Shown: positions 62,501-64,000 of the stretch, piece by piece | How positions within the stretch are numbered: position 1 is the first letter of the stretch | Layout of the letters: every line of letters begins with the position of its first letter | Translations under genes and position numbers: made by a program | Origin: Trichuris trichiura | Taxonomy: Eukaryota > Nematoda > Enoplea > Trichinellida > Trichuridae | Length of the DNA stretch: 64,000 nt | Direction: 5' to 3' | NCBI GenBank assembly: GCA_037903355.1 | Contig: JBAJFE010000004.1 | Coordinates: forward strand, 3,038,001 to 3,102,000 | Notes under the pieces: model-generated | What the model was told of the DNA's origin: nothing | The model's database searches: none | Seen by the model: only the letters and a program-made list of their open reading frames with translations

Positions 62501-62973
62501 ATAATGAAACGCAGCATCACACTGGAAAAACAGCGATTATTTTCATTTACCCCAATTTTGTCGTATGCTAGAATGAAGCTCCGGCGCCAGTTCAAAGTCC
62601 CGCAGGTTGTTCCCCCTTAACCTGAGAATCATCTAGTTCCCAGTATGAGCTTCGGTAGCTGAAGAAAAATGACCGTAGGCATTGATACCTTTGGCCATTT
62701 TGCTAAATCGAGAGTTGTACCCTACGTGAATCAAAGTGTTCTACGGGCAGCTCTTTTGTGTAATTTCAATCAATTTTTTCAGAAATTTATTTCATAGGAA
62801 GAGTCTACCTCAATTCCTGACGAAATGCATTGCAAAAATGCGACGTAATTATTTTTTAGTTGCATATGAAAATTCGCTGCTATTTCTTCCTTCCAGTTAC
62901 TGAATTTTCATCAGAACTTGCTACTGATAATGAGAATAAAATTTTGGAAGCAAATATTTCAAATCCATAAACG
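59600..62973. other. Intergenic DNA, possibly holding the missing 5' exons of the CAP gene
   Basis: Short frames such as 59608-59811 (-) and 60307-60621 (+) show no motif. The minus-strand side near 59590-59810 may contain the N-terminal exon(s) of the CAP gene ending at 59372, but I could not connect a signal peptide in phase. The rest is AT-rich with nothing recognisable. Confidence 0.35.
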
Positions 62974-63163
62974 TGATGAAGAAATTTATTACGGATATGT
63001 CCCGTTTGTTTTCTATATAAAGAGGCTCCGGAGCTTTCAGGTCATTCGAAACCCATCATTGACACTTAAGACCGCTGATGATGGGTCTCGAATGACCCGA
63101 AAGCTCCGGAGCCTCTTTATATAGAACACAAACGGGACATATCCGTAATAAATTTCTTCATCA
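62974..63163. repeat. 190-bp inverted repeat made of Penelope-type terminal sequence
   Basis: Arms 62974-63059 and 63078-63163 (86 bp each) are complementary with about three mismatches, around an 18-base spacer. Each arm contains agctccggagcctctttatata and the cccGAAAgctccgg block that resembles the 3' end of the Penelope-like element at 5.9 kb. It looks like two head-to-head copies of a Penelope-like terminal sequence. Confidence 0.85.
63071..63109 (+). ncRNA. Hammerhead-ribozyme-like core (type I, minimal stem III)
   Basis: The order is accg, CTGATGA (63075-63081), stem II GGGTC (63083-63087), loop tcgaat, GACCC (63094-63098), GAAA (63099-63102), g, CTC (63104-63106), cgg. CUGAUGA and GAAA are the invariant hammerhead core, stem II is five perfect base pairs, ccg/cgg can form a short stem I, and CTC fits the NUH cleavage rule. 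The G-CTC arrangement parallels the C-GUC of minimal hammerheads described in Penelope-like elements. The opposite arm has a damaged core (AATGATG). Self-cleavage is not shown. Confidence 0.6.
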
Positions 63164-63353
63164 TGAAAACATATTGTCCCGTACCAAGAAACCACGTTTT
63201 CAAATCCATGAACGCACCTTTATCATAAGCTGACGGTGGAAAAGTTACGCATTTTAAAGTTTCTATAAGCTAAGTTGTAAACTTGTTTGATTTGATTGCA
63301 CAAGCTACTTTGATTTAAATGCATAAATTTTCTTAACGGGTTCGTAGAATTTC

Positions 63354-63466
63354 ATGTTGTAGAAACGGAATATATTTTGCGGTTTACAGGAGTAGAAACG
63401 GCTATATTTTACGGTTTACAGGAATAGAAACGGCTGTGTACCGTAAAGTAAAAGTTTCTACAACAT
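63354..63466. repeat. Short tandem repeat (about 33-bp unit) flanked by inverted ends
   Basis: Units start at 63360, 63393 and 63425 (third partial), each beginning tagaaacgg, and the first two contain cggtttacagga. The block is bounded by atgttgtagaaac (63354-63366) and its complement gtttctacaacat (63454-63466). It may be a tiny foldback element with internal duplication. Confidence 0.7.
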
Positions 63467-64000
63467 CAAAAGCAATCCGATATTCAAACTGAATATTCAA
63501 TGCAATACCAACTTGTTGCGAAGCTTCCATGTAGCAATATCCAAATGAATGACCGTTGTCTTTCCCGAAATTTGCCTTGCGCAGCAAAGCGAACTCTTAA
63601 ATGGGGTTTTCTCGGTTATAAACTCCACTGTCATACTGTAACTCTGCTGGCCGTCCTGTTCTGTCTTTTGCTAAGCCTAAGCCTAAACATAAGATTATTA
63701 TTTAGTTTAAGTAAGGGTAATGACGGAGCAGCGAAATGGGCATGCTCATCAGTAAAGGCCGACCAAGATAGCCGCAAACTTATCAGAAAAGAACCTGCAT
63801 TTCTCAGACGGTGGGCGCATAAATGACAAGACCCACTAAATAAATATCCTTAGAATTCGCTTGGAGTATTTTGTAATGAGCGTATACATTTTTACTACAG
63901 AGAGTTACTGTGTGCCCGTACTATGGAAGAATGGAACTTTTTCAAGACTTAGTGGTCTTGAAAGCTCTTTTCTCTCAAGTTTTTTCCTATAAACTGCCGT
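63467..64000. other. Intergenic DNA, no gene seen
   Basis: A 108-codon frame (63500-63826 +) has a leucine-rich patch but no motif and no neighbouring exon. At 63649-63688 it includes the dispersed motif (gttctgtcttttgctaagcctaagcc) shared with the MITE at 43.7 kb. I do not call a gene. Confidence 0.4.

Noticed and set aside
1..64000. CRISPR arrays, bacterial operons or phage genes
   Set aside because: No regularly spaced direct repeats; every confident gene is intron-containing and of animal type.

Overview
This looks like nuclear DNA of a nematode, most likely a clade I (Trichuris/Trichinella-type) worm. The genes are split by many short GT-AG introns (often 45-85 nt). The recognisable products are animal proteins: a T-type calcium channel, a SUN-domain protein, UCP4, a NUDT9-like protein and secreted CAP/SCP-TAPS proteins. 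Relics of Penelope-like and Merlin elements are scattered between them. The species call is inference from gene content and intron style, not from a marker sequence.

Layout. 1-8.3 kb: intergenic, with a decayed Merlin-type transposase (about 3.37-3.94 kb, +) and the 3' end of a Penelope-like element with its GIY-YIG domain (about 5.89-6.90 kb, -). 8.37-9.07 kb: a small predicted secreted protein (+). 10.34-11.49 kb: a NUDT9-like gene with a poor Nudix box (+). About 12.67-12.96 kb: exons resembling the SVEP1 von Willebrand A domain. 13.51-15.99 kb: a SUN-domain nuclear-envelope protein (+). 16.28-22.35 kb: a complete eight-exon UCP4-type mitochondrial carrier (+). 22.35-35.3 kb: 13 kb with no gene I can support, containing a 116-bp palindrome. 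35.31-51.89 kb: an essentially complete T-type (Cav3) alpha-1 subunit gene (+). 52.70-55.74 kb and 56.67-59.4 kb: two paralogous secreted genes (-), each with a CAP domain, a small Cys-rich module and a C-terminal region resembling DUF5648 repeats. 59.7-64 kb: intergenic, with a 190-bp inverted repeat carrying a hammerhead-ribozyme-like core and a small tandem repeat.

The best-supported gene is the Cav3 channel. I could phase 27 exons end to end, giving about 2,062 residues with an E-E-D-D selectivity filter. Two adjacent exons encode alternative versions of the same domain II S5-pore turret, with identical flanking phases, so they are probably mutually exclusive. The genes here are independent; I see no operon or shared pathway. 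The two CAP genes form a tandem duplicate pair converging on the 3' end of the channel gene.
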